From an uncultured Eubacterium sp. (GTDB taxonomy: Bacteria > Bacillota > Clostridia > Lachnospirales > Lachnospiraceae): a stretch of 19,246 nucleotides of DNA. Positions 1 to 9,175 of this stretch are shown here, piece after piece. The stretch covers positions 1 through 19,246 of the forward strand of contig URAI01000046.1 of assembly GCA_900545725.1 (NCBI GenBank), written 5' to 3'. Below the pieces are notes generated by a model that saw nothing but the letters and a program-made list of their open reading frames with translations, was not told where the DNA came from and made no database searches. Both the position numbers and the translations under genes were made by a program. The stretch's first letter is position 1, and each line of letters starts with the position of its first letter.

Positions 1-96
1 GATAAGGGCTACTTTGTGACGCCTGCGGCACAAATAGCCAGTTCATTTATGAACTTGTGATAAAATAAGCTATCGAGTTTATTTTTCACACTACTC
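1..96. repeat. Dispersed structured repeat, copy 1
   Basis: About 96 bases here match 11152-11248 in the same orientation. In the first 59 positions only three differ (one G/A and one adjacent pair). The remainder is more diverged. The unit folds into three consecutive hairpins. The first has outer GGCTA/TAGCC and inner TTTGTG/CACAAA arms around a CGCCTGCG-like core. The second is AGTTCA-TTTA-TGAACT. The third is AAAATAA.../...TTATTTT around an ATCG loop. It lies directly after the murE stop codon, so it may also shape the 3' end of that transcript. It begins at or before the window edge, so its left boundary is unknown. It has no terminal inverted repeats and no coding capacity. A REP-like element or a structured RNA are the two readings I can offer. 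Confidence 0.8.
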
Positions 97-109
97 ACTT
101 TTTTGCACT

Positions 110-1594
110 TTACTTCCAGCCGGATGCCTTTAATTCCTCAAGCACTTCCTTAATAAGTACACGTTCATCCATAGGATATTTAACACCTTTTATTTCCTGA
201 TAATCCTCGTGTCCTTTACCTGCAAGTACAATAATATCTCCATCTTCCGCATGTTCTATTGCATATTTTATAGCTTCTTTTCTGTCAGTAATATCAACAT
301 GCTTTCCTGTCGTCTTAGATATACCTGTCTTAATATCCTCAATTATATCCTGTGGTTCTTCAAATCTAGGATTATCCGATGTGATAATCGTAAGGTCAGC
401 AAGTCTGCCAGATACCTCACCCATCTCAAATCTTCTCTCCTTTGAGCGGTTGCCACCACAGCCGAAAAGACATACAAGCCTGTGTGGGTTATATTCTTTA
501 AGTGTTGCAAGTATACTCTCAAGAGACATCGCATTGTGCGCATAATCAATCATAAGTGTAAATCTGTCCGATACCGGAACAATCTCAATTCTGCCCTTTA
601 CCCTGACTTCACTAAGAGTCTTTACGAGTACATCTTTATCCACATTAAAATGTCTTGTTACTGCTATAGCGCATAAAGAATTGTATACTGAAAACTTGCC
701 AGGAAGACACAGATTAACCTTCATATCCATAAGACCCTTACAGTCATAAGTCAGTCCTATCTTACCTCTCTCATGGAACAGGTTAATATTTTCTGCTCTT
801 AAATCAGCATTATCTCCAAGTCCATATGTCTCGATAGTACATATACAATCCCTGATAATCTGAGGCGTGTGCTCATCATCAGCATTGACAATCCCCGTCT
901 TACACTGCTTAAAAAGCTTAGCTTTACAATTAAGATAATCCTCAAAAGATTCATGTTCATTCGGTCCGATATGGTCAGGTTCAAGATTAGTAAATACACC
1001 TATATCAAACATTATCCCTGCTGTTCTGTCAAGCTTAAGTCCCTGTGAAGATACTTCCATAACAACAGCCTTGCAGCCTGCAGCCGCCATCTTTCTGAAA
1101 GATTCATGGATCTGATATGACTCAGGTGTTGTATTGCATGATGGTATCTTTTCTTCTCCTATGATAGTCTCAATAGTACCTATAAGACCTGTCTTGATTC
1201 CACACGCCTCTAATACATTCTTAATCATGTAAGTAGTTGTAGTCTTTCCCTTAGTTCCTGTAATACCAATTGTAAATAAATCACCGGCAGGATTGCCAAA
1301 ATATGCTGCTGACATATATGCAAGGGCTTTTCTAGTATTATCACTTGCCACAACGGTTACATTTTCAGGAATATCAGGTATTACTTCACCGGTCTGTACT
1401 ACTATAACAGAAGCTCCGTTTTCAACTGCTGAAGCAATATATTTATGTCCGTTACTTACAGCACCTGCTATACATACGAATGCTGTACCATCAGTAACTT
1501 TTCTGGAATCAGAAGTAAGTGATGTAACACTAACATCCACACTTCCCTGTATAACATTAATCTCAAGCTTTTCAACTAATTCTGATAATTGCAT
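110..1594 (-). CDS. murE: UDP-N-acetylmuramoyl-tripeptide synthetase MurE (meso-DAP type)
   Basis: Cytoplasmic Mur ligase that adds the third amino acid to UDP-MurNAc-L-Ala-D-Glu during peptidoglycan precursor synthesis, using ATP. The 494-residue product has the family's usual length. The ATP loop GITGTKGKT lies at about residues 110-118, the central Mur-ligase region includes the segment with NCKAKLF (likely carbamylated lysine), and the C-terminal domain carries DNPR at about 407-410. In this family DNPR marks enzymes that add meso-diaminopimelate rather than lysine, so the wall is predicted to be DAP-type. I chose the ATG at 1594 over the in-frame ATG at 1606 because GGAGG sits five bases upstream of it. 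The gene follows fhs after only 18 bases and is the last gene of the ftsK-fhs-murE unit, ahead of the structured repeat. The family call is firm and the DAP specificity is a motif-based inference. Confidence 0.95.
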   Translation of the reverse strand: MQLSELVEKLEINVIQGSVDVSVTSLTSDSRKVTDGTAFVCIAGAVSNGHKYIASAVENGASVIVVQTGEVIPDIPENVTVVASDNTRKALAYMSAAYFGNPAGDLFTIGITGTKGKTTTTYMIKNVLEACGIKTGLIGTIETIIGEEKIPSCNTTPESYQIHESFRKMAAAGCKAVVMEVSSQGLKLDRTAGIMFDIGVFTNLEPDHIGPNEHESFEDYLNCKAKLFKQCKTGIVNADDEHTPQIIRDCICTIETYGLGDNADLRAENINLFHERGKIGLTYDCKGLMDMKVNLCLPGKFSVYNSLCAIAVTRHFNVDKDVLVKTLSEVRVKGRIEIVPVSDRFTLMIDYAHNAMSLESILATLKEYNPHRLVCLFGCGGNRSKERRFEMGEVSGRLADLTIITSDNPRFEEPQDIIEDIKTGISKTTGKHVDITDRKEAIKYAIEHAEDGDIIVLAGKGHEDYQEIKGVKYPMDERVLIKEVLEELKASGWK

Positions 1595-1612
1595 ATTAAC
1601 CTCCATTCCGGG

Positions 1613-3292
1613 CTAGAATAATCCTACTATCTTTTCATTTACTTCATCATAATCTATGTTGTCTGCTGCAGGTACCTTAGGAAGTCCTGGCATTGTAAGA
1701 ACCTTTCCGGTCATAACTACAACAAAGCCTGCGCCTGCATTGACATATACTTCTCTTACATCTATTGTAAAATGCTCTGGTCTTCCAAGAAGCTTAGGAT
1801 TATCTGAAAGCGAATACTGTGTCTTAGCCATACATACAGGTAAATGTCCAAATCCCATATCTGTAATATGCTGTAATTCTTTCTTAGCTGTATCTGCAAA
1901 ATTAACACCGTCTGCGCCGTAGATTTCCTTGGCAATTGTCTGTATCTTTTCTACAAGTGGCATATCATCATTATAGAGTGGCTTAAAGCTGCTTTCTTTA
2001 TTTTCAATGGTATCAAGAACTTTCTTAGCAAGCTCTATTCCGCCTTCTCCGCCTTCTGCCCATACCTTTGATAAGGCAAATTCACAGCCGGCTTCTTCGC
2101 AATGCTTCTTGATAAATTCATATTCTTCTTCTGTATCTGTAATAAATGAATTAAGTGTTACAATTACAGGCACACCGAATTTATGTATATTCTCGATGTG
2201 CTTATCAAGATTGACAATTCCCTTCTTTAATGCTTCAAGGTCAGGCTTATCAAGCTCATTTTTTGGAACCCCGGCATTATACTTAAGAGCCTTAACTGTA
2301 GCTACAATAACTGCTGCCGCCGGCTTAAGTCCTGCATATCTGCACTTAATATCAAAGAACTTCTCTGCACCAAGGTCAGCTCCAAAGCCTGCTTCTGTAA
2401 TTGCATAATCACCAAGCTTCATTGCAAGCTTAGTAGCTCTTACTGAATTACATCCATGTGCAATATTAGCAAATGGTCCACCATGTACGAACACAGGAGT
2501 ATTCTCAAGTGTCTGAATCATATTAGGCTTAATGGCATCCTTTAAAAGTACTGCCATAGAGCCTATAGCCTTAAGTTCATCTGCTGTTACAGGGTCCCCA
2601 TCAAGATTATATGCAACAATAATTCTTCCAAGACGCTTCTTTAAATCAGCCATATCCTCAGCAAGACAAAGAACAGCCATTATCTCTGAGGCAACTGTTA
2701 TAATAAAATGATCCTCTCTCATTATACCATTAGCCTTAGAACCGACACCGATAATGATATCTCTTAATTCTCTCTCATTCATATCCATACATCTTTTCCA
2801 TACAATCTTCTTTGTATCAATTCTTAATGCATTTCCCTGATGGATATGATTATCAAGCATTGCCGCAAGAAGGTTATTAGCTGATGTTATGGCATGAAAA
2901 TCACCTGTGAAATGAAGATTGAGATCTTCCATAGGTACAACCTGTGCATAACCACCGCCTGCTGCACCTCCCTTAATACCAAAACATGGTCCAAGTGATG
3001 GCTCTCTTAATGCTGCAATTGCATTTTTACCCATCTTACAAAGTGCCTCTGTAAGACCTATACTTATTGTAGTCTTACCCTCACCTGTAGGAGTAGGATT
3101 AATGGCTGTTACAAGAATAAGCTTACCATCCTCCATAGAATCACATTTCTTTAAAAGCTCATCACTAAGCTTAGCCTTGTACTTACCATACATCTCAAGC
3201 TCATCCGGTGTTACACCAATCTTAGCTGCCACATCGGCAATGTTTAACATATCAGCTTCCTGTGCAATTTCAATATCACTCTTTACTCCCAT
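1613..3292 (-). CDS. fhs: Formate-tetrahydrofolate ligase
   Basis: Cytoplasmic enzyme that joins formate to tetrahydrofolate at the cost of ATP, giving 10-formyl-THF for purine and formyl-Met synthesis. In acetogens it also serves the methyl branch of the Wood-Ljungdahl pathway. The 559-residue product matches the usual length of about 556. The phosphate-binding loop TPTGEGKT is at residues 67-74, followed by REPSLGPCFGIKGGAAGGG, a hallmark stretch of this family. The start at 3292 has GAGG seven bases upstream. It begins 26 bases after the ftsK stop codon and precedes murE by 18 bases, so it is probably cotranscribed with both. No other Wood-Ljungdahl genes are visible here, so acetogenesis cannot be inferred. 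The identification is secure. Confidence 0.97.
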   Translation of the reverse strand: MGVKSDIEIAQEADMLNIADVAAKIGVTPDELEMYGKYKAKLSDELLKKCDSMEDGKLILVTAINPTPTGEGKTTISIGLTEALCKMGKNAIAALREPSLGPCFGIKGGAAGGGYAQVVPMEDLNLHFTGDFHAITSANNLLAAMLDNHIHQGNALRIDTKKIVWKRCMDMNERELRDIIIGVGSKANGIMREDHFIITVASEIMAVLCLAEDMADLKKRLGRIIVAYNLDGDPVTADELKAIGSMAVLLKDAIKPNMIQTLENTPVFVHGGPFANIAHGCNSVRATKLAMKLGDYAITEAGFGADLGAEKFFDIKCRYAGLKPAAAVIVATVKALKYNAGVPKNELDKPDLEALKKGIVNLDKHIENIHKFGVPVIVTLNSFITDTEEEYEFIKKHCEEAGCEFALSKVWAEGGEGGIELAKKVLDTIENKESSFKPLYNDDMPLVEKIQTIAKEIYGADGVNFADTAKKELQHITDMGFGHLPVCMAKTQYSLSDNPKLLGRPEHFTIDVREVYVNAGAGFVVVMTGKVLTMPGLPKVPAADNIDYDEVNEKIVGLF

Positions 3293-3318
3293 GTCTCTTC
3301 CTCTTTTCCGCCATAAGG

Positions 3319-6300
3319 CTAATTATTGTTTTTTAAATATTCCTCAAATTCCTCTGCTGTCATGAGAACCTTTCTTGGCTTAGTTCCCATCTCAGGCCCG
3401 ACCACTCCTGCAAATGTGAGCTGGTCGACAAGGCGTGCCGCCCTGTTATATCCAATTTTATAATATCTTTGCAGCATTCCGATAGACCCCTTATCATTCT
3501 TAATAAAGAATCTTCCTGCTTCTGCAAAGTATGGATCTCTTTCATTTTCTCTTGACGGACTGTCTGCCTTATCACCATCCGGCAAAGCCTTATCTATCTC
3601 TTCTGAAATTGAGTTATTATATACTTCTTCATTTTGCACCTGTTCTTTCAAAAAATCAACCACTCTTACAACTTCTTCATCAGAAACAAATGCGCCCTGT
3701 ACTCTTACAGGCTTAGGATATCCTGCCGGATAGAATAACATGTCGCCCTTTCCTAACAGCTTTTCTGCACCATTCATATCAATAATAGTTCTTGAATCCA
3801 CACCTGAGGATACGGCAAATGCAACTCTTGACGGAACATTTGCCTTAATAAGTCCTGTAATAACATTAACAGAAGGTCTCTGTGTGGCAATAACAAGATG
3901 TATTCCCGCTGCTCTTGCAAGCTGCGCAAGACGGCATATCGCAGTCTCAACATCTCCCGGTGCTACCATCATAAGATCTGCAAGCTCATCTATAATAATA
4001 ACAAGCTGTGGCATCTTCTTTAACGGCTCCTGTCCTTCCGGTGTCTGCATTGTTTCAACCTTTTTATTGTATCCTTCAATATTTTTTGCAACTACGGACT
4101 CAAACTGCTTATATCTTCTGTCCATTTCTGCAACAGCCCAGTTAAGTGCTCCGGCTGCCTTTTTGCAATCAGTCACAACCGGCAGCATAAGATGTGGTAT
4201 ACCATTATATACACTAAGTTCAACAACCTTAGGGTCAACCATTATCATTTTAACATCTTCCGGCTTTGCTTTAAACAGAATACTCATAATAATTGTATTA
4301 ATACATACAGATTTACCAGAGCCTGTAGCACCTGCAATAAGCATATGAGGCATCTTTTGTATATCTGCCACAATGGTTTTTCCTGCAATATCCTTACCTA
4401 CGCCAAATGCTATATTGGATTTGTGATTTCTAAATACATCTGTATCAAGAATATCCCTTAACATAACACTTTCAGGATTCTTATTAGGTACCTCTATACC
4501 AACAGCGGCTTTCCCCGGTATAGGTGCCTCAATTCGTATATCTGCTGCTGCAAGATTAAGTTTGATATCATCGGCCAGTGATACAATCTTACTCACCTTA
4601 ACACCCATCTTAGGTTGAAGCTCGTATCTTGTAACAGACGGTCCACAGCTTATATCTGTAATCTTAACATCAACGCCAAATGTCTTTAGAGTCTGTTGTA
4701 ATCTGTTAGCCGTTGCACGCTTCTGCTCCATCGTATCTGTACCATCTGCATTAATATTCTTATTAAGCAGATGTAATGGTGGAAATACATATGGCTTTGA
4801 TAATTTTGCATTATCATCATTATTGCCTTTATCGCCATTATTAAAGCATCTGCTATCAGACCTTTTTATGCCACCATCAGCTGATACCAGATCATCTGCT
4901 GCCGATGGTATCTTCTCTGCTTCATGGATGATTTCACCTGTATTACTGTCATATCTGTTACCGTCACTATCTGTATCATAAATATCTGATATATTTATAT
5001 TTTCTGATATATTACTATCCTGTTCATAAAGCTGTGTATCATACTCTGCTTCCTGCTGTGTCTTTTCAGCCATCTCGCCAAGCTTTTCTGATACTCTGTT
5101 AATAAGCTCATCATCATCGCTTTTATCTGGAAGTTCTTCAAGCTCATATATATCCTGTGCATGTGGTGATACAGGATATGTATCCTTATCAGCCGCAGCC
5201 TTATTATATGCTTCATCAGCCTGCATGGCTTTATCCTTATGCATACCCGCTGTTTTATCACTGCTGTTATACATATCAGTATGTTCCTCATCAGAAATCA
5301 TATAATCAGGGGCAGCATAATCAAAAGCTGTATCATTAGAAGTCATATCATCAGCAACCGTATCATTGCTAAATATCTCTGAATCATTATATTTGTTATT
5401 TGTATGATTTTCATATAAATCATATATATCCTTACTATAAGAATCATTTAAAGCTTCTTCATCAATCGTTATCTCATGTATATCAACAGGGTCTATAACC
5501 ATTTCTTTTTTCTTAAGCTGTGTATCCTTTGTCACGCCGGTATGTTTTTTGTCCATGCGGGCAAGCTTTTTTTCTTCATTAATCCGGTCTCTTTTACGAA
5601 GTCTCTCTTCGGTCTTTTCACGTCTCATGGCAAGGTACTCTTCCTCAGATAATTCCTGTTTTTCTTTTCTTACCCTGCCTGCTGAATGCTGCCTGTATAT
5701 ATCATAATCCTGCCTGGCGGCATGAACCATTCTTGTACCTTTTCTCCTTACCGTATTCATTCCATTTATAAATGAACTCTCAGTAATTATGATAATGCAT
5801 ATTATTGAAACAACTATTATAACTACAAGACTTCCCCAAAGACCCAGTGCGCTAAGCAGCTTGCATACAAGACCTCCAAAAAAGCCTCCTCCGCCTTTAT
5901 TCCTAGCTGAATATTTAAAAAATTCACCAATAGAAGCTGACTTTATCACTGGATTATCTGTAATTCTCTGCCAGCCTGATGAAAACATCAGCATAAGTAC
6001 TATAAGTGCTGCCGATTTAATTCTTGCAACCTCTATATATTCTCTGTTGGATATAAGAAAGAATACTATTCCAAGCATTATAACAGGAAAAATATATTCT
6101 ATTATCCCTATAAGACCAAACATAAGCCACTTTATCTTTTCGCCAATACTTCCTGCAAGATTAAAATTGCTTAACAGTAAAATAATTGTACAGGCTATCA
6201 TTGCTAGTACAATTATATTATCTTTCATCTCGTCCCTACGAATCTGCTGTTGTTTTTTAGACCTGGCACCGGTGTGTCCTGATGTCTTTTTCTTTGCCGG

Positions 6301-6414
6301 GCTTTTTCTGGCTGTTGTATTTGATTTAGATGATGTATTTTTACTTCTGGATGTACTTTTTGTTGTGCTGCCCGATGTCTGCTTTGCCGCACCCGCACTT
6401 CCACTCGCTGCCAT
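3319..6414 (-). CDS. ftsK: FtsK/SpoIIIE-family DNA translocase
   Basis: Membrane-anchored hexameric ATPase that pumps double-stranded DNA through the division or sporulation septum. The 1031-residue product starts with a Ser/Thr/Lys-rich basic tail (about 1-60). Four hydrophobic membrane segments follow between about 65 and 215. A long polar, acidic linker comes next, including a charged helical part near 240-290 and an Asp/Asn/Tyr-rich low-complexity stretch to about 540. The motor carries Walker A GATGSGKS at about 695-702 and a Walker B-like VIIIDELADLM. The C-terminal winged-helix gamma domain (RYYKIGYNRAARLVDQL) reads DNA orientation sequences. It is longer than B. subtilis SpoIIIE (about 790), mainly through the linker. 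I chose the ATG at 6414 because GGAGG lies eight bases upstream and because an upstream in-frame extension would run through the promoter at 6449-6477. FtsK and SpoIIIE roles cannot be separated from sequence alone. Confidence 0.95.
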   Translation of the reverse strand: MAASGSAGAAKQTSGSTTKSTSRSKNTSSKSNTTARKSPAKKKTSGHTGARSKKQQQIRRDEMKDNIIVLAMIACTIILLLSNFNLAGSIGEKIKWLMFGLIGIIEYIFPVIMLGIVFFLISNREYIEVARIKSAALIVLMLMFSSGWQRITDNPVIKSASIGEFFKYSARNKGGGGFFGGLVCKLLSALGLWGSLVVIIVVSIICIIIITESSFINGMNTVRRKGTRMVHAARQDYDIYRQHSAGRVRKEKQELSEEEYLAMRREKTEERLRKRDRINEEKKLARMDKKHTGVTKDTQLKKKEMVIDPVDIHEITIDEEALNDSYSKDIYDLYENHTNNKYNDSEIFSNDTVADDMTSNDTAFDYAAPDYMISDEEHTDMYNSSDKTAGMHKDKAMQADEAYNKAAADKDTYPVSPHAQDIYELEELPDKSDDDELINRVSEKLGEMAEKTQQEAEYDTQLYEQDSNISENINISDIYDTDSDGNRYDSNTGEIIHEAEKIPSAADDLVSADGGIKRSDSRCFNNGDKGNNDDNAKLSKPYVFPPLHLLNKNINADGTDTMEQKRATANRLQQTLKTFGVDVKITDISCGPSVTRYELQPKMGVKVSKIVSLADDIKLNLAAADIRIEAPIPGKAAVGIEVPNKNPESVMLRDILDTDVFRNHKSNIAFGVGKDIAGKTIVADIQKMPHMLIAGATGSGKSVCINTIIMSILFKAKPEDVKMIMVDPKVVELSVYNGIPHLMLPVVTDCKKAAGALNWAVAEMDRRYKQFESVVAKNIEGYNKKVETMQTPEGQEPLKKMPQLVIIIDELADLMMVAPGDVETAICRLAQLARAAGIHLVIATQRPSVNVITGLIKANVPSRVAFAVSSGVDSRTIIDMNGAEKLLGKGDMLFYPAGYPKPVRVQGAFVSDEEVVRVVDFLKEQVQNEEVYNNSISEEIDKALPDGDKADSPSRENERDPYFAEAGRFFIKNDKGSIGMLQRYYKIGYNRAARLVDQLTFAGVVGPEMGTKPRKVLMTAEEFEEYLKNNN

Positions 6415-6448
6415 CTTACCAACCTCCATTCGCATAACATATTTTTGT

Positions 6449-6477
6449 ATTATACCATTTTCAAGGGTCAATATCAA
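6449..6477 (-). promoter_or_regulatory. Sigma-A-type promoter of ftsK-fhs-murE
   Basis: On the minus strand TTGATA (6472-6477) is followed after exactly 17 bases by TATAAT (6449-6454), a near-consensus vegetative promoter. Transcription would start near 6442, about 28 bases before the ftsK ATG at 6414, with the GGAGG site in between. It lies in the 105-base gap after the methyltransferase gene, so ftsK has its own start even if some read-through occurs. Confidence 0.8.
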
Positions 6478-6519
6478 GACGTTAAGTTTTCCCTGCCATC
6501 ATCTTACATATTTTAAAAA

Positions 6520-8061
6520 TCAATCAGAAGCCCTCATTATATATAAGTCAGTTCCGGCTTTTTCAAATATTATCTGATGTTCTAATATTTCAAAGCCTGC
6601 CGCCTTTGCATATTCTTTAACAAACTCTCTGTTATGTGTATACATAATGATTACTCCATCATTTTTAAGATATCTTACTGCATTTGTAAAGAACAGTCTG
6701 TATATCTGTCTTATATCTTCATGGGATTTATTGGCCGTTTCAAAAGGCATATCTGTTATTATCTCATCAAAAAGATATTCATGCGTAAATTCAAAAAAGT
6801 CTTTATTAATAAAATGTATAATCTGTCCGGCGGCTTCTGTATTTATCTTAGCCTTCTCTATATTATCTGCACTTATATCAATACCATAGGATGTATTGCC
6901 TTTGACTTCTTTCTGCCTCTCAATAAGAAGAGTTGCAGTTCCACAGAATGGGTCAAGCACCTGTGCATCCTCTTTCATATATTTTCTGGAAAGTTCCACA
7001 ATCAAGGCAGCATTGACAGGCTTCATGCTTGTTGCTGAGCTTTCAATCCTGTATGCAAACCTGTTGTCATTGTGTGTATATAACTTAACCATACAATTGA
7101 ATTTTCCGTCTTTATTTTCAATCAGTCTTAATTCAAACTCATATTCTGACTTGCTATTTATCAGTTTACGGTCTGTATAATTTTCAAGAGCATTTGAGAA
7201 CTTTTTAACAAATACACTCTTAGACCTCATGTCCATTTTACTCCTTAGTTCAACTCTGAAATAATACGGTCTTTCCTCTCTGTTATCATGTCTTTTGTTA
7301 AGAAACTTAAGCAAATCACCATCAGCAATCTGCTTTGCAGCCAACATACTGTCATTATCAAGTACCGTCATTCCTGCGACTCTGAATAGCATCTCATCAA
7401 ATGTCCTTATGTTCATTATCTCATCAAGCTTATCCGTAGCTGCCATAACCCCTGCCGGAAATGTCTTAATACGTGTCTTATCAATGCCATCAATTGTAAG
7501 CAGCTGCTCCGCTACCGTATCTACATGCTTTCTATTGGCTGTAAGAATAATATTAGACAGAACATTTCCACCTGTAAATCTATGTCTTTTCACGCCCTCT
7601 ATATCTATAAGCATATTAGAAATAATTCTTTTCTGCTCATCATTATGTTTCTTATTTTCCGGCACGTCCGGCTGCTTTTCCAATTCCTTAAAATCTTTTT
7701 TAAGTTTGTTTATATAAGTCCTGTAATCAAAATTGCCAAGAGCCATAAGATATGATGGCTTTACAAATAACTGCAGCTCTTTTTTATATGAATTATATAA
7801 AAGCTCCATAAGCATATCAGCCATATCATTACCAAGATAACAGTCTGCCATATCTCCTATAAGGAGTGCTATATTTTTTCTTGTTTTGGCATCATCACTG
7901 TCCATCTGTTCTGTCAGCACATTTTCATTGCCATATAAAAGCTTTGCAAATTCATCATGTATATTCTCATTCTTTATCAGGCTTCTGATTTTGCTTACAC
8001 TCTGTCTTACCTGTGTATTATTCTTTATATTATTCCAAAATATTAATAATTCTTCGTTCAT
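6520..8061 (-). CDS. THUMP-type class I methyltransferase (RlmL/Trm14-like) with helical N-terminal extension
   Basis: Predicted S-adenosylmethionine-dependent RNA methyltransferase of the COG0116-like group, whose characterised members make N2-methylguanine in rRNA or tRNA. The 513-residue product has three parts. Residues 1 to about 130 are helical and HEAT-like (KTRKNIALLIGDMADCYLG, then a second similar repeat). Residues of about 140-340 look like a THUMP-containing substrate-binding region ending in the family-typical SSATSMKPVNAALI. The catalytic Rossmann domain from about 345 has motif I VLDPFCGTATLL near 368-379. Motif IV reads DMPF (437-440) where relatives usually have a D/N-P-P-Y/F form. 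The start at 8061 has GGAG six bases upstream. The gene lies 17 bases after the solute-binding protein gene and is probably cotranscribed with it. Fold and family are well supported. The methylated base and the RNA substrate are unknown. Confidence 0.8.
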   Translation of the reverse strand: MNEELLIFWNNIKNNTQVRQSVSKIRSLIKNENIHDEFAKLLYGNENVLTEQMDSDDAKTRKNIALLIGDMADCYLGNDMADMLMELLYNSYKKELQLFVKPSYLMALGNFDYRTYINKLKKDFKELEKQPDVPENKKHNDEQKRIISNMLIDIEGVKRHRFTGGNVLSNIILTANRKHVDTVAEQLLTIDGIDKTRIKTFPAGVMAATDKLDEIMNIRTFDEMLFRVAGMTVLDNDSMLAAKQIADGDLLKFLNKRHDNREERPYYFRVELRSKMDMRSKSVFVKKFSNALENYTDRKLINSKSEYEFELRLIENKDGKFNCMVKLYTHNDNRFAYRIESSATSMKPVNAALIVELSRKYMKEDAQVLDPFCGTATLLIERQKEVKGNTSYGIDISADNIEKAKINTEAAGQIIHFINKDFFEFTHEYLFDEIITDMPFETANKSHEDIRQIYRLFFTNAVRYLKNDGVIIMYTHNREFVKEYAKAAGFEILEHQIIFEKAGTDLYIMRASD

Positions 8062-8078
8062 TTACTTCTCCATTTTAA

Positions 8079-9113
8079 CTACTGGATATAAAATCCATCA
8101 TCCGGCAGCTTACCGCCTACTGCGGCCTCATTTTCATCAAATAATACCTTAAGATAATTACTAATCTTAGTCTTCATCTGACTGCCATTTATAAATGTAA
8201 TATTACATGCCGGTATTGCCATCTTTGCTACTGCTGCTTTGAATATATCAAAATCTTCTACCAGCTGTGCTGCTTCATCTACATTTGCATTGACATAATC
8301 AGAAGATTTTTTATATTCCTCTACAAATCTGTCAACAGCCTGCCTGTTATTCTTATAATATTCAGTATTAACTACGACTACACCTGTAACAACCGTGCTG
8401 TCACTTCCGGCAAGTTTTTCCCATTCCTTTGTAACATCAAGGGCAATTCTTGCATTAGAATTATTAGCAAGCACTGTAGTTACATATGGCTGTGGAAGCA
8501 TTGCAACGACCTCTTCACTACTCTGTGTCATAACTGCCGCAACCTCAGAAGCTTCTGACTTAAATTCAATATTGACATCATTATCAGGATCTATCCCTGC
8601 CGACTTAAGAAGGTATCTTAAAGTATATTCAGGTGTCGTTCCCTTTCCTGTACTATATATTGTCTTTCCCTTAAGGTCTGCCACATTCTGTACTCCTGAA
8701 CCTGTATCAAGAATATATAATACACCAAGTGTATTAATTCCAAGCACCTGAATCTTGCCATTGCTCTTATTGTAAAGTGTCGCTGCTGCATTACAAGGAA
8801 GGGCTGCAATCTGGATATCTCCCTTAATAAGCTGCGTTGTAAATGCATCCGCTGTCGCCTCTATATGGAAATTATAATTATTCTGTGCATTGCCATTTTT
8901 AGCATCGTCCATAATCTTAACCATGCCTATAGCTGTAGGTCCTTTAAGTGCCGCAACTTCAATATCCTGTTTTACATATTCCTGTGTTTTTTCTTCCTGC
9001 TGTGCCTGTGTTGTCTTACTTTCTGTTGCCGAAGATGAACCGCATCCTGCAAATATCATTGTTCCAAGCATTACTGACATACATACTGCCGCTGCTTTTT
9101 TTAATAATCTCAT
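8079..9113 (-). CDS. ABC transporter solute-binding lipoprotein (NMT1/SsuA-like), substrate unknown
   Basis: Extracytoplasmic solute-binding protein anchored to the outer face of the membrane as a lipoprotein. The 344-residue product opens with a short basic, then hydrophobic, signal peptide ending in the lipobox FAGC with the modified cysteine at residue 24, followed by a Ser/Thr/Glu/Gln-rich tether. The body resembles the NMT1/ThiY/SsuA type of periplasmic-binding fold, with the segments GPTAIGMVKIMDDAKN, LKGKTIYSTGKGTTPEY and a C-terminal helical lobe. Relatives bind sulfonates, nitrate, thiamine precursors or similar small solutes, and the ligand cannot be read off here. I prefer the ATG at 9113 to that at 9119 because GGGAG is seven bases before it and only one base before the other. 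No permease or ATPase gene adjoins it, which is unusual. A strong promoter precedes it. Confidence 0.85.
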   Translation of the reverse strand: MRLLKKAAAVCMSVMLGTMIFAGCGSSSATESKTTQAQQEEKTQEYVKQDIEVAALKGPTAIGMVKIMDDAKNGNAQNNYNFHIEATADAFTTQLIKGDIQIAALPCNAAATLYNKSNGKIQVLGINTLGVLYILDTGSGVQNVADLKGKTIYSTGKGTTPEYTLRYLLKSAGIDPDNDVNIEFKSEASEVAAVMTQSSEEVVAMLPQPYVTTVLANNSNARIALDVTKEWEKLAGSDSTVVTGVVVVNTEYYKNNRQAVDRFVEEYKKSSDYVNANVDEAAQLVEDFDIFKAAVAKMAIPACNITFINGSQMKTKISNYLKVLFDENEAAVGGKLPDDGFYIQ

Positions 9114-9175
9114 TTTCATTCTCCCTTCATATCTCCTTAATCTTTGGTTAATTCTGCTTAATAAATGGTATCATA

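Noticed and set aside
1..96. tRNA or other stable RNA gene at the left edge
   Set aside because: No cloverleaf or CCA-end pattern is present, and the element is a two-copy repeat made of simple hairpins.
3740..4348. Plus-strand 202-codon open frame antisense to the FtsK motor
   Set aside because: It is a complement of the conserved Walker A and B region of FtsK. Its composition is Ser/Ile/Thr-rich, as expected of a shadow frame.
6415..6477. Upstream ATG codons in frame with ftsK
   Set aside because: They overlap the near-consensus promoter or lie before the GGAGG that best serves the ATG at 6414.
5789..6577. Plus-strand 262-codon open frame antisense to the N-terminal part of ftsK
   Set aside because: Its translation is low-complexity and hydrophobic, mirroring the Ser/Lys-rich tail and membrane segments of FtsK. 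It has no ribosome binding site and no family resemblance.
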